In this document: positions 13,101 through 24,990 of the stretch, in pieces
How positions within the stretch are numbered: the stretch's first letter is position 1
How the letters are laid out: every line of letters begins with the position of its first letter
DNA from: Eucommia ulmoides
Lineage: Eukaryota; Streptophyta; Magnoliopsida; Garryales; Eucommiaceae
DNA length: 64,000 bases
Direction of reading: 5' to 3'
Assembly: GCA_016647705.1 (NCBI GenBank)
Contig: CM028333.1
Coordinates: 16,055,743 to 16,119,742 of the forward strand
Made by a program: the position numbers and the translations under genes
The notes under the pieces: generated by a model
Database searches by the model: none
Told to the model about the DNA's origin: nothing
Seen by the model: only the letters and a program-made list of their open reading frames with translations

Positions 13101-14056
13101 AACGAAACTTTTGCTCAACTTAGAAATAGCCCGATATGACTGCATTTTGGAAGTTATGAAGATGCCATGGAACAAGGAGAATTTGAAATTTCCTTGAGAT
13201 GACATGTATTCATGATAAAATATTTTACAGTTAGTAGCTAGTAATTATTAGAATGTATCGATTTCTTCATGACTGGGGTGTACCTATGTCTTTTGAGTCG
13301 TATATATATACGTGGTTATATGCTTGAAGCATGTTAGGCAGGTGGAAATGAACTTGAAGCACGTGACCTTGTCAGGGACTCGATTAAATGTGAAGACATA
13401 AAGGGAATTCTTATTGATGACTCGTTGGATGTATTTGGATATGTAGTAAGGTGGTTGGTGATAATTATGTGTGGAAAGACATTGTTACATTTTGGAGGTG
13501 ATTTAAAATATATTTATGTGATTTTAGAATGGTGCAGAAGATTTATTGGTAATATTAAGAATGTTTGCAAGAGAATTGAAAATTCTAAGGTAGATACTGA
13601 GATTGATAATTTTGAGCTAATTGTGCTTATTAGACTGCTTATGCACTTGGTTGTAAGTGTTGTTAGTTTAAATGTTAAATGGTGTATCATAGCAAACTGG
13701 TCGACTGAAAATGTTGGATGAAATAAATAAGTGTTGGTTACGGAAAAGTTTTAGCCAGAATGATTAGGCTCAATCAATTGAGATTCTCTGACCATTGGTA
13801 GTTCGTATTTAGCATGATTGACCGAGTGCATTCTTTTCGTTGGGTAGTGCATATAATATCGATCACTGCAAACGGAGGTATTGCAATAGATGAGTATATT
13901 TTGACGAAATAAAATTTATTATAAATTTTTGGGCGACTCGTAATTATGAGACCTTAAATAGGAAGTAGTTGTTCTAAAATCACGTGAGGTGAACATAACC
14001 ATGTGATGTGACTTTGTCATACTAGTAGATTTACGAAAATTTCGGGACAAAATTTC
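10200..14056 (+). pseudogene. Decayed internal region of A2 (integrase relic)
   Basis: No long frame survives in this AT-rich 3.9 kb. The readable remnant is at 12880-13050. There MQVMEDMWRGCVMEVSGKGD and YVYANSYLVV align with the chromovirus integrase stretch of type LEDMLRACVLDFGG..W and EFAYNNSY. The leader (10197-10560) and a block at 11230-11306 also occur in inverse orientation in the copy at 45469-53793 (near 52186-52260), so the decayed content is shared rather than random. A functional autonomous gypsy internal region is usually longer, so deletions are likely. I could not place gag, protease or RT. Confidence 0.55.
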
Positions 14057-14057
14057 A

Positions 14058-14072
14058 TTGAGGAGGGGAGAG
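14058..14072 (+). other. Polypurine tract of A2
   Basis: TGAGGAGGGGAGAG directly precedes the 3' LTR start TGTAAGACG at 14074. It is preceded by the family phrase TTTCGGGACAAAATTTC. Confidence 0.8.
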
Positions 14073-14073
14073 T

Positions 14074-14282
14074 TGTAAGACGCCGACTTTTCATATACGA
14101 ATAATTCAAGTCGCATTTTAAAATATTTTAAAAATGTCGGGGTGGACTACGATATTAATAATGTGAATTAAAATTTTAAGGGATTGTATGGAAATTTTTA
14201 AAATCATTAAAACATACTTTTGGGTTTAATTTCTACCACAACTTAATATAAGGGGAGGCTTGTGTAATATTATAAAAATATC

Positions 14283-14353
<71 letters not shown>

Positions 14354-16948
14354 TGTATACGTATGAGAGCCCACCCGGCCGGACAACCCCCATACCTCTA
14401 CCCATTCTCAATTTACCCACTCCCTACTTTCTATATATATATATATTCACACAAAGAAAAAACGAGATAAAAGGTCCAGAACCGAAAAAGAGAGAGAAAG
14501 GAAGAGAAAGGAGAGAGAAAGTTCGGGTGCAGTGTCGATGGTGAGGAGCAGGGCAGTCGGTGGTGGGCTGTTTTGTTTAGGGAGTTCGTTCGGCGTGGCG
14601 GTTGGTTGATTGTGTCGTCGTCGTCGGTATTACGGTTCACCGGAGATCTGCGGTTGTCCGTTCGGTGGTGCTCCGAGGTGATTGAGTGTGTGTTCTGGCA
14701 TGAGTACGTTGTGTGTATGTGTGTTCTGTGCTGTTCAATCTCTAGCGAGCGTGTGTGTGTGTGATCAGTGAAGGATGATCAACGGTGTGGTGTCGTTGTT
14801 TGTCATTGACGTTCGGCGAGTGTGTGGGTGTTGTTCGGGTGTTCCTCCGACGATAAAGGTGGTTGGGGGCGTGGCTGGTTAACAACCGACAATGTATGGG
14901 AGTTTGGTGTCGCTTAGTCATCCGGTGGTGTGTATGTGTGTGTGTGACCGTTGGTTGGCTGAAAGAATACAGAAACAGAAAACGAAAGAGAGAGAGGAAG
15001 CAGTTCGGCGGTGTTGTGCTTCCGGTGATCGTCGTCGGCAGTGAAGGAAGTGTGTGTGAGTGTGTTCCGCAGTATGTATGCGGATATGCCGTTCGTCGGT
15101 TGGGTCGCCAGTGATCCTATGGGTATGCGTATGGTTTGCCTGCGTGAATTTTATCATGCATTTGTGTGTGTGTGTTTTGCTGTGTGTGTGAGTGTATTTG
15201 GTCTGGTAGTGTGAAATTGTTGGTGTTCAGCTGCCGTTGTGAGTGTTTGGGGATGATCGAAGTTGGCAAGGTGAAGAGAGAGAAGGTAGCGACTGAAATC
15301 TCAAAACAGAGGAGAAAGACGTTTACCGCCTAAGCGGTGGATTTTCGCTCAGGCGGTGAAAATGCAGTGTGCAGTTGAGAGAAAGGAAGAAGCAGTCACT
15401 CGTTCGCTTAGGCGGTGGGACGTCGCTTAGGTGGTGGGGAGCAGAATTAGAAAATACATGAAATTTTAGGGAAATCCACGATCGGTTCGGAACGGATAAG
15501 CTTTCTAATTTATTTTGTGAAGTTTTAGATTTAGTGTTTCTAATCTTAGAGTAATAAAATGAAAATAATAAATTCCGAGATTGTTTATAAGAACAGAGTT
15601 TATAAATAGTAAACCGTAACTAAACAATACTAGTTGAATAGTTATATTTCGTAATAAAAAGATGGGAAATAGGAAATTAAGGAAATTAGGATTTCATGGT
15701 GTGATTAGTTTGTTTTTTTATACAAAAATATTAATTTAGGCCCTGTCACCGTTAGGTTCCCAGGCACCAGAGTTCGGATAGGGGATAGTCGGTTAAAGTT
15801 TACGGAAGCGGATATTAGGTGAGTGTACTGCCCTTCTTGCCAAACTACTTTCATATAAATATTATGAGATATGTGTTTATTTAACTGTACGAATTTTATA
15901 AATTATATGGATCAAGTCAGTTGTGGGTGAGTTGGTAAATGGATTTCCATTGAAATGTTTCGGTTTTGAAAGAAAGTCTTTATAAATAATCTGTTGGATT
16001 TGGAGGTTTTAATAAAAATGTGGGAAAAACATGATTTTTTAAATTAAAAGTGGGTTTTGTAATAAAAGAGGTGGACAAGGGTGATTTTGACAGTATAGAT
16101 GGAATGGTGATTTTGTTGATATTATTGATGTGGTGATTATTATTATAGTCTATCCGAAGGGTAGTCCGACAGAGGGATAATTATTTGTGATTCGGTGATA
16201 ATATTATTGAATTGACTATGCCATAATTTATATTATGATCTGTCCGGAGGGTGGTCCGGCAGATGGATATTTATTATATGGTGATTGACGTTACGTGGTG
16301 ATTTATATTATTGGCCTCCGGAGACGTCCGGTTGGCGGTGATTTGCGCAGTTAGGTCTGCTAGGAAGGCATATCCTACGAATGGTTACGGTACCGTTGCA
16401 ACTTCCGATCGTGAGGTTAAAACGATCACTATGGCTTAGCCGGTGGCCATGGAATTGAGATGTGTGTTTTGAGTTGGGGTGTTTTATATATATATGAGAT
16501 GATTTATTATTGATTATGGTGTTTGCAAACTTATTTACACTGCTCTTTTGATATTGGAGGTTTTACCAACTATGTGGTGGATATACTTATATTTACGCTT
16601 GATCCATATGAATGTTGTATTATTTAGAATGTGTTATTATTATGTTAAAAATGGTTTTTACTAAGAAGGCAGTACACTCGTAGGTAAATCTTTTAGGAGA
16701 CGGTCCCCTACTGCAGGTGGAATCATCTGGGAAATATTTGTGTTGAGCTGACAGATAGGAACAATAAGATAGTGAAAGATTATGTACATGTTGTAATTGT
16801 ATAGAACATTTTTGTAATTATGTAATGTATAAAAATAAAATAAAAAAAAAAAAAAAAACAAAAAAAAAAAAAAACAAAACAAACAGATGATGTCATATTA
16901 TCGTCACGCCGGTCTTGGGATGACAGGTGTCTGGGACGTGTCGTGACA
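14074..16948 (+). repeat. 3' LTR of A2
   Basis: Nearly the same sequence as 7454-10179. It is longer chiefly through a TA microsatellite (about 14288-14345) and a following block (14346-14440) that the 5' LTR lacks. It ends GTCGTGACA. Palindromes lie at 15329-15440 and hairpin units at 16145-16385. A-rich runs near 16835-16880 differ between the two LTRs. Confidence 0.9.
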
Positions 16949-17043
16949 GGGAGTCCAGAAGAAGAAAGAAAAGACAGAGGAAGGTCTGAGTAGAACACAA
17001 GGAGCTAGGTGGGTATAGGCAGAATGAAGATTGGGTCCACTAC
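16949..17043 (+). pseudogene. gag of element C, short middle piece
   Basis: About 95 bp of element C stranded between two insertions: the A2 element on the left and the family B element on the right. It is purine-rich like the charged gag region before the zinc knuckle. No confident protein match by itself; identity comes from the target duplications on both sides. Confidence 0.6.
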
Positions 17044-18414
17044 TGGTAGCGCGTAAATAACGTCGCTAATTTCACCGCAAGTGTATGGGTCAAGTATTAG
17101 TGTAATGGGAAGACTAAGAGTTGTCGTATAAACAGGGATTGGATTAGATCGTCATTGAGTACAGTGTTTGTCATAATCTAATTTTATCTAGGCGACATAA
17201 ATGTAGTTTTTTATATTAATTATATACTAATCTAAATTAAACTAATCATACTAATACTACTACTAATGACGTGAATGAGAGTAAATTGCTTAGGGATTAG
17301 CTTTGTTTACTTAAACGTGTTTGTTTCAATCTAGTTTAGATTAACGACATACATCCTATCCGACAATCTCGGTATCAAAATCTCACTCACTACCTCTCTC
17401 GAGTGTAAAGTGAGTGAATATGTGATTTCGTGTTAACGCCGAAGTCCCTTTCGAGCATCTATACGACACTTGGTCACATGAGTCTTGCCCCAACATCATG
17501 GATTGCACACTTTCTAACGCCCTCCCGGGTCGTTAGATCGTCGCGTTGTGTTTAAACCCTAGTCTGAATTTGAAGTTACCACTCTCGAATGTCAAACTCT
17601 GTATTCTCCATATAACATAACAAGCATATAAATATGGCAAAACGGTAAACACAATCGGATAAACATGAACAACCGTTAACAAAACATCAATTTTATATAA
17701 ACAACGTTTTCGTGGATTGCATCAAGCCCTAGACAATATATGTTTAGCTACACGTGGCCATAGCCCTATATACAACTAGAAACAAGCTAAACATATAAAA
17801 ACTACCAACCAAAACTAAGAAATGAAGAGAGAAACAAAGACACTATCTGTTATCTGAAGAATCAACGCTAAAACCACTTCAAGAATGTTTTCTCCTTCTT
17901 AGCTTTGTGATATTCTCTTGGTTGATAAGGTTTGGAGCTCTCAAAACCCTCCCAAAAATGTCTGCATGTGTTAGGGAAGAATGGAAATATAAATAGAATC
18001 TGAAAATATCAACAAAATATCCTAAAATATCTTAATTGTCTACAAAGTGACCACTGCAGTGGTGGGGAGGTCGACATGCTACTATTTGATTAACTGTTGC
18101 AGCAATGGGGAGTTCACCAAACTCTCTGCATTTTGATCGCTGGAGCGGTGGGCTGCAGGCAACTCTCTATATTTTCACCGCTGCAGCGGTGGGCTGCAGA
18201 TTCTGAACTTTGCCCTTTTGCTCTTTTCCCATCGTTCTTCCACCATTCTTGCTCCGATATAATCATTTAAAGACCGTTTTCTTCCATTTTCGACCCAAAC
18301 AACTTATTTATAACAAAAAGAATAAAAACATATAAAACCATATAAAAATGTTATAATAATACTCGAAAACTACCAAAATCGGCTGGGGAATATATAGACA
18401 AATTACACCTATCA
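17044..18414 (-). repeat. 3' LTR of B1
   Basis: On the minus strand it begins TGATAGGTGTAATTTGTC and ends TTTACGCGCTACCA. It carries the palindromes CCACTGCAGTGG (18051-18062) and CACCGCTGCAGCGGTG (18176-18191) plus two decayed versions. The polypurine tract (complement of 18417-18430) abuts it. Confidence 0.85.
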
Positions 18415-20024
18415 AATACCCCAAAACTTAGAATTTTGCTAATTCTCGAGCAAAACACTCACACTAATATAAAAAACACAACGAATTAAAAACACAAATA
18501 ACCTAAACAAAATGATATGCGAGTTTTGAATTCAGCTAACGACCAAAACATTTTTTCCCTCAATAACTCCCAATCAAATCAAGTTCAGGAGTAAAACGCA
18601 CCATGTGATATTCTAGAATTTCGACATTCAATAATAGTAAACGTCATTCTAGATTCTTTCAACGTGTGTGTGAAACTCAATAATATAACTATCCAAAGAC
18701 CGAATTGGATTATCCACCAATGAAACTCATGACTTAAACCGATAAGGATTAGGATATCCATACGCCTGACTAGGTTCCACTCTCCACTAATGTAGGCTTG
18801 GAAGTTCGAAAAGATCAATAAGACTTGGTTCGGTTTGGAACATGGCCAAAGGTATATTGGGAATATAAAACAGGTTAATGTTGTTAACTTAACGCTACCT
18901 AAGGCACAACACTTGGCACAAAATCACTCTCGAACCCCCATAGATAAATTTAAAACAACCCTGAACATACATTGAAGACCGACGTACTTAATTTTCAAAA
19001 GAAACAGAAATTTAACTATATTTACATATGGTTTTCTTTTTCTTTCATAAACCACACCCCCAAACTTTCGATTATTACAATTTCACGGATGTAGTTAAAA
19101 TGAAAGAAAAATAACAAGTGAGTACTCGAATACCGAACCAATGAAAAATTCACCCTAAACCCAACCGCTCACTTCAAGTAGAATAACGAATGCTAACTTG
19201 ATTCATTCAAATTGTGCCTTCGGCTCAGCGATATAGGTTTGGAAATAAGTTTTATCCGACAGGGTATTTGTTATGTGTTCAGAATTGAAACGGTTTTTCA
19301 ATTTCGACAGGGTAATGAGGGATAAACATATAACATGGTAGGCTTAAAAGGCTCAAGCGATCAAAATGAATGCCTAAATCATATCTCATGAACTCTTTGC
19401 ATGGGATTTTGCCTAAACTTTCCCCCAATCAGGTTTTAGAATCCCTTAAATTGTCATGAACTTGGCTAATGGATAATTGGCCTCAAATCAATTGAATAGC
19501 TATACATTGAGTCTACGTGCTCGAGCAAATTAGGATCCACAATAACTTAGAACACAGAACACACATGAATGGGCATTACCCTTGATCTCGAAAACAACCA
19601 GGGGATAATATCATCATTGGGTAATGGCCCAGATGAAATCAAAACTCAGCACACAATAACAAACACAAACTATACTAAACAAACATGTACAGAATAAACT
19701 AAACAACATTTAAACATAATAACATACGAACATACTACACATCACCCCTGAACTTAAAACAGGTAATGTCCACAGTGACCCATCAGCGATCCCAATAAAA
19801 GTATATAGCATTATAATGATGACGGGGGTTTAGAACACGTACCAAGGAGGTGAGACAATCTCGCCTCCGAATCAAGTCAGCAGTGATGGATTTAATTTAT
19901 TTTTAACTTGGGTTGCTTCCCAAGAAGTGTTTGGTTTATTGTCCTCGGCTTGACACAAAGAACGGCTTGTCAAAGAGCGGCTTCCGCCCATAGTAAATGT
20001 TGTACAACACCACATATGGGTCTT
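18415..20024 (-). other. Non-coding 3' part of B1 internal region
   Basis: About 1.6 kb with no sustained frame between gag and the polypurine tract. It is conserved as sequence in the two other internal regions (for example 29866-31440 and 43914-45463), so it was present in the family progenitor rather than being decay of pol. Confidence 0.6.
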
Positions 20025-20929
20025 AGTTTTTAACACCCTCAAGCATGGAGAGATTTGGCTCTGATCGGCTCGAGCTTTCAATAAGACTCAGCTCCAGATT
20101 TTGTGCTTGGTGGGCATGAAAGAGCGTTGCTAATGGCGGCAAAGGATTAGTGAGCCACAACTGATCCTCGTAGATGTGATTGTCTTGGATCGATGGTGGC
20201 ATCACAATGTGGATCTCCAATGGTGAAGAATCACAATCGGCGATCCAATCTTGGGTTCTCATCTCATTCGAATAATCATTGTTGAACTCACCCAAGCTCC
20301 TTCCGCTCGTATCCAATTCATCCCGGTGGCTTTTACATTTGGATGTGGCTTGTTTGTCTCTTTATGCCACCGTTTCAGACTCGGTCACAATAAAGCCAAC
20401 AAGTTGACCGATTTAAGTCTCAAGAGACTTTACGGTCATATCAATGTCGGCTCAAATTGCGTCAATTTTGTCAAGACGGTCCTTATGCTCATTGAGACGG
20501 TCATTCGTTTCCCTCCAAAATGCTTGGCTCTCCCCCATAAATTTAGTGAACATTACTTCTAGGGAGGGAGAAGACTCAACATATTGATCTGAGGTGTCAA
20601 TCCATAGCTCCAAAATGGTGGAACTATCCCGCAAGTATTGGTAGCTTGTTGAATAATTCCAATAGTAAAAAATCATACTCGACCATGGCTTCCAACAATC
20701 GATAGGCTTCATCCGCGGTTAGTTGATCGAAAAAGGTAGTACCGTTTTCTTTTTCTACCCATGTTCTAGTTACGACTAATAACCCGTCGAGGAAGTTTAG
20801 TAGTTGACACTCACTCGGGAAACAATGATTTGGGAACCGGAGTAGCAAATCCTTATATCGATTCCAAGTATAATAAAAAGGCTCGGAATCTTGTTGAAAG
20901 AAATAAATGAGGACTTGTCGATGATCCAT
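20025..20929 (-). pseudogene. Athila-like gag remnant of B1
   Basis: The minus-strand ATG at 20927-20929 opens MDHRQVLIYFFQQDSEPFYY, followed by WNRYKDLLLRFPNHC, LLNFLDGLL and FFDQLTADEAYRLLEAMVEY. This is the C-terminal half of Athila-type gag (pattern SLYEAWERFKDLLRRCPHHG .. FYNGL .. TPEEAYELIE). A frameshift near 20625 leads to FTKFMGESQAFWRETNDRLN, a charged coiled-coil-like stretch, and an IGQL motif. The frame breaks again towards 20025. The N-terminal half of gag is missing in all three copies, which points to a truncated founding gag. The start is chosen because the sister copies align from the same point. Confidence 0.65.
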
Positions 20930-21043
20930 CTTCAAGCACCTCGTAAAATAAACAAAACTAAAAACAAAAATTATAAACAAAATAAATGCCTAAATTAAAA
21001 TCAAGTTACTTACTCACAATATCAACAACAATCTAAAAACCAA

Positions 21044-21061
21044 TCCCTGACAACGGTGCCA
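21044..21061 (-). other. Primer-binding site of B1
   Basis: The minus strand reads TGGCACCGTTGTCAGGGA just downstream of the 5' LTR. Sister copies have TGGCGCCGTTGTCAGGGA. This resembles the tRNA-Asp complement used by Athila elements. Confidence 0.75.
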
Positions 21062-21067
21062 AAAACT

Positions 21068-22395
21068 TGATAAAGTGTAAATAACGTCGCTACTTTCACC
21101 ATAAGTGTACAGGTTAAGTTTTAGTATAATGGGAAGACTAAGGGTTGTCGTATCCATAGGGATTGGATTAGATCTTCATTGAGTACTGTGTTTGTCATAA
21201 CCTAATTTTATCTAAGCGACATAAATGTAGTTTTTCATATTAATTATATACTAATCTAAATTAAACTAATTATACTAATACTACTACTATTGACGTTAAT
21301 GAGAATAAATTCCCTAGGGATTTGATCCAATCTAGTTTACATTAACGACATTCATCCTATCCGATAATCTCGGTATCGAAATCTCACTCACTACCTCTCT
21401 CGAGTGTAAAGTGAGTGAGTATGTGATTTTGTGTCAGCGCCGAAATCTCCCTCGAGCATCTATACGACACTTAGTCATATGAGTCTCGCTCCAACCTCAT
21501 GGATTGCACACTTTATAACGCCCTCCCGGGTCGTTAGATCGTCACGTTGTGTTTAAACCCTAGTCCAAATTCGGGGTTACCTCTCCCGAGTGTCAAACTC
21601 CGTATTTTCCATATATCATAACAAGCATATAAACATTGCAAAACGGTAAACACAATCGGATAAACATGAAGAACCATTAACAAAACATCAATTTTATATA
21701 AACAATGTTTTCGTGGATTATATCAAGCCCTAGACAATATATGTTTAGCTACACGTTGCCATAGCCCTATATACAACTAGAAACAAGCTAAATATATACA
21801 AACTATCGAGCAAAACTAAGAAATGAAGAGAGAAACAATGAGACTAGCCGTTATCCAAAGAATTGACACTAAAATCGCTCCGAGAACATTTTCTCCTTTT
21901 TGGCTTTGTGATCTTCTTTTGGTTGATAAGGTTTGGAGCTCTCAAAACCCTCCCAAAAAAACGTCTGCGTGTGTTGGGGAAAACGGAAGATATAAATTGG
22001 ATCCAAAAATATCAACAAAATATCCTAAAATATCTTAATTGTCTACAAAGTGACCGCTGCAGCGATAGGGAGGTCGACAAGCTACTGTTTGATTGACCGC
22101 TGCAGTAGTGGGGAGTTCAACAAACTCTATGAATTTTGACCACTGCAGCAATGGTTTCACCGCTGCAACGGTGGGCTGCAGGTTCTGAACTTTGCCTTTT
22201 TACTCGTTTCCCACCTTTTTTCTACCGTTCTTGCGCCGATATGATCTTTTAAAGACCGGTTTATCCCTTTTCGACCCAAACACCTGATTTATACCAAAAA
22301 GAATAAAAATATATTAAAACATATAAAAATGTTATAATAATACTCGAAAACTGCCAAAACCGGCTTGAAAATATATAGACAAATTACACATATCA
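21068..22395 (-). repeat. 5' LTR of B1
   Basis: Homologous end to end with 17044-18414. The inner border (TGATAAAGTG on the plus strand) has decayed from TGGTAGCGCG. Palindrome modules lie at about 22051-22175 in partly decayed form. Confidence 0.85.
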
Positions 22396-22880
22396 ACTGC
22401 CAGAGGATAGGAGGCTATTTCCACCTAGGGCATCATCAGGAGGGCTTCACACCACTCACGGATTTGGTCGCCACCATCTACGCGGAGAACTTCGGAAGAA
22501 AATTCTTTACTCCTCTCCCGACACCGAGGGGTAAGCTGATAGGAAGATCTTTGAACAAATATTGTAAATTCCACTAGGATAGGGATCACTCCAAGGAAGA
22601 TTATTTACAGCTCAGGGAGGAGATAGATCCTCTCATCAGAAGGAGTTACCTCGGCCACTACGTCCGAAGGGATAGCCGAGTACCGAGATATGAAGATAAC
22701 GACCCTCGCGAAGATCACAGAGGTCAGAGGAGAAGAAAAAACCACACTCGTCCCCTACCCTAAGCAGAAGGGACGAGAGATGACGATAAACAGAAAGTGG
22801 ATGGTGAGATAATGTCATCCACGGCAGACTCAATCTGGGGGAGAGACGACCTCCTCTAGAAAGAGGTATAAGCACAAGGC
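22396..22880 (+). pseudogene. gag of element C, C-terminal part
   Basis: The frame gives NKYCKFH, a TAG stop, then DRDHSKEDYLQLREEIDPLI and RRSYLGHYVRRDSR. It matches the gag zinc-knuckle region of Tat elements (pattern KYCRFHRDHGHDTEEC..LKEEIEALIRRG), with the second Cys and His positions degraded. A basic RRRKNHTR tail follows, leading to the protease. Confidence 0.7.
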
Positions 22881-23435
22881 CAAGAGGAAGGCAGACGATG
22901 ACGTTTTCGAGATAATCATAATTGATGCTACCTCATACAATGTTATCTCTTTCAACGAGGTAGATCTCCGGGGGTGCACGTCCCCCATGACAATGCCCTA
23001 TTTATTATCTCCCTCATTAACCATTATAAGATGGAGGAGATCTTGGTCTACGAAGGAAGCTCTACCGACATCATCTTCCAATTGTTGTTCCAAAAGATGA
23101 AGATAGATCCCAGTGTTGTGCAACCCTCGAAAGCCCCCTAGTCGATTTTGGGAAGAATATGGTCAACGTGCTGGGATGGGTCTCCCTGCCCGTCACGGTG
23201 GGAACCCACCTCAGAACTTCAACGGTATGGATAAAATTCCTAAATGTGGATAGGTTGTCCCCCTACAATACAATCATGGGCCGATCCACGATGGTTTCCC
23301 TAAAGGCAGTGTGCTCCCCTGACCACCAGTCAGTGAAGTTCCCCACTGAAAAATGTATGGGGAAAGTGAAGGGAGACCAAGAGTCCTCTAGGGCCTACGC
23401 CAAGAGGGTGCTGGAGAAAACAAATAAAAATTAAT
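22881..23435 (+). pseudogene. Aspartic protease domain of element C
   Basis: Reads VISFNEVDLRGCTSPHDNAL, then EILVYEGSSTDIIFQLLFQK. After a stop/frame change near 23140 the next frame (23159-23434) gives SLPVTVGTHLRTSTVWIKFL, YNTIMGRSTMVSLKAV and VKFPTEKCMGKVKGDQESS. The order matches Tat-type protease (HDD..IDTGSSADIL..LPVT..GT..YN.ILGRP..KFPT..G.G.V.GDQ). The catalytic D-T-G is replaced by Y-E-G, so the enzyme would be dead even without the frame break. Confidence 0.75.
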
Positions 23436-24480
23436 GACAGAACCAAAGCCTGGTAGCACGGAGCTCATGGCTCTAGATGAAGGACCTGGACTGGTGCCCA
23501 TCGACGACCCTCGAGAAGAGGAAGTCAGTCCCTGACTGCACAACACTAGGGCCACCTACCAGCACCAAGTGAACAAAATATTTAAGGAGGAAATCAAGCA
23601 GACGATGGAGGTTTACATTGATGACATACTGGTAATGAGCTCCAAGGCTCCTGACCACATCAAGCACCTACAGAACTGCTTCGATAAGCTCAGGGCTCAC
23701 CTCATGAAACTCAACCCCAACAAGTGCATCTTTGGAGTTTCTGCGGGGAAGTTACTTGGATATATGGTCTTCCATGTCGGAATCGATGCAAACCCCAACC
23801 AGATAAATGTCATGTTGGGGATGAACTATCCTCAAAATAAGAATGAGATGTAGATGCTCATGGGAAAACTAGCTACCTTGAATCGGTTCATCTCACTGGT
23901 CTCAAAGAAGTGCCTCCCCCTTTTCAAAGTGTTAAGGGGAACAACAACTTTGAATAGACAAAGAAGTGTAAGGCAGTATTCCAAGAGCTCAAACGGTACC
24001 TCTTTTTCGCTCATTTGCTCAGCACCCCGAAAGGGGGTGAAGAGTTATACCTGTACAACTCTGCTTCTTCAACGATAGTTGGCGCGATACTAGTAAAAGA
24101 GAACGTCGGTGCTCAACACCTAGTATACTACTCTAGCAGAGTCCTCATGGATGCCGAGACGAGGTACACCAAGTTTGAAAAGCTCGCTTACGCTTTGTTA
24201 GTGGCCTTGAGAAAGCTAAAGTAGTACTTCCAAGCACACACCATCATTGTCCTAACCGACCAGCCTCTCAAGCAGATTTTACACTCTCTCAATATCTCAG
24301 GATGGCTAATAAAGTATAGTCTTGAGCTCGGTTAGTTTCACATTGAGTACCGACCGAGGACTGCCATTAAAGGCAAAGTCCTAGCCAACTTCATCGCCGA
24401 GCTCACCTTCCCTAATAACCAAGAGACCACCATTGATGACTAGGGAACTAAGGCCCTAGAAGAAGAGAAGACCTCGACAA
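23436..24480 (+). pseudogene. Reverse transcriptase (core deleted) and RNase H of element C
   Basis: A spacer (DEGPGLVPIDDPREEEVS) runs within a few codons into NTRATYQHQVNKIFKEEIKQ and MEVYIDDILVMSSKAPDHIK. The part of RT normally lying between these, with the first catalytic motifs, is missing. The YIDD catalytic box is kept. Downstream are LNPNKCIFGVSAGKLLGYMV, a TAG at about 23851, LSTPKGGEELYLYNSASSTI and HLVYYSSRVLMDAETRYTKF (RNase H of the RT type), with a TAG after ALRKLK. The tail reads RPRTAIKGKVLANFIAELTF. Multiple stops. Confidence 0.8.
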
Positions 24481-24990
24481 ACCTAGCATAGGACTCTGGT
24501 TGGGGCATTTGGATGCTTTTCACTAACGAATCTTCTAATATTAACGGCTGCGGAGTAAGAATAGTCCTCGTGGCCCAGGACAAGGAAGAAGTCGAATACA
24601 CCCTCATATTGGGATTTCGAGCAACCAACAATGAAGTTGAATACGATGCGCTGCTTGCCGGTCTTTGCATAGCCCGGGACTTTATTGTAAAAATGCTAAT
24701 AATCTTCTATAACTCCCAGCTGGTTATCAACCGAGTCAAAGATGAGTATTTGGCTAAGGACCTAGCATGACCGCATACTTGGAAAGGGTCAAGATGCTAA
24801 TGGACAGCTTTGAAAAAATCCAAGTGACCCAAATACCTCGAGAGAAAAACATGCTTGCCGATGCCTTGGCCAACCTCGCTTCAGTGGTAGAGTGGACCTT
24901 GAAGCAAAGTATGCTCGTGGAATATCTAGATTCGCCGAGCACTACGATATCCGACCAGGTCGCATCAATTTGCAAGCTCAGAAACTAACC
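24481..24990 (+). pseudogene. Second (archaeal-type) RNase H of element C
   Basis: Frame 24513-24770 reads FTNESSNINGCGVRIVLVAQ, then ATNNEVEYDALLAGLCIARD and SQLVINRVKDEYLAKDLA. After a 1-bp shift it continues as TAYLERVKMLMDSFEKIQVT and MLADALANLASV. This is the extra RNase H of Tat-clade polyproteins (pattern DGSSN..GSGAGIVL..ATNNEAEYEAL..DSQLVV.Q..ADALA.LAS). The catalytic D at the start has become N (FTNES). Confidence 0.8.

Larger units (their letters stand above)
7454..16948 (+). mobile_element. Family A chromovirus (copy A2), both LTRs
   Basis: Two LTRs (7454-10179 and 14074-16948), an initiator-Met primer site (10184) and a polypurine tract (14058-14072) define a complete structure in plus orientation. 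Flanks are GGGGG (7449-7453) and GGGAG (16949-16953), a 5-bp target duplication with one mismatch. Joining the flanks restores the interrupted gag text of element C. The internal region is only about 3.9 kb and holds decayed coding sequence, so it could only have moved with help, or has decayed in place. Confidence 0.9.
17044..22395 (-). mobile_element. Family B gag-only LTR element (copy B1)
   Basis: Read on the minus strand: 5' LTR 21068-22395, primer site 21044-21061, about 2.65 kb internal region, polypurine tract, 3' LTR 17044-18414. Flanks ACTAC (17039-17043) and ACTGC (22396-22400) form a 5-bp target duplication with one change. The only coding content is a gag-like frame, with no room for pol. 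Two other internal regions of similar length occur at 29866-32443 and (after removing insertions) 38318-54849, so the short form is the family's structure. It fits the TR-GAG type of non-autonomous element and is Athila-like by primer site and gag. Confidence 0.85.

Noticed and set aside
13425..13721. 98-codon frame in the A2 internal region
   Set aside because: AT-driven, without chromovirus motifs; the reverse copy A3 has no matching frame that I could see.
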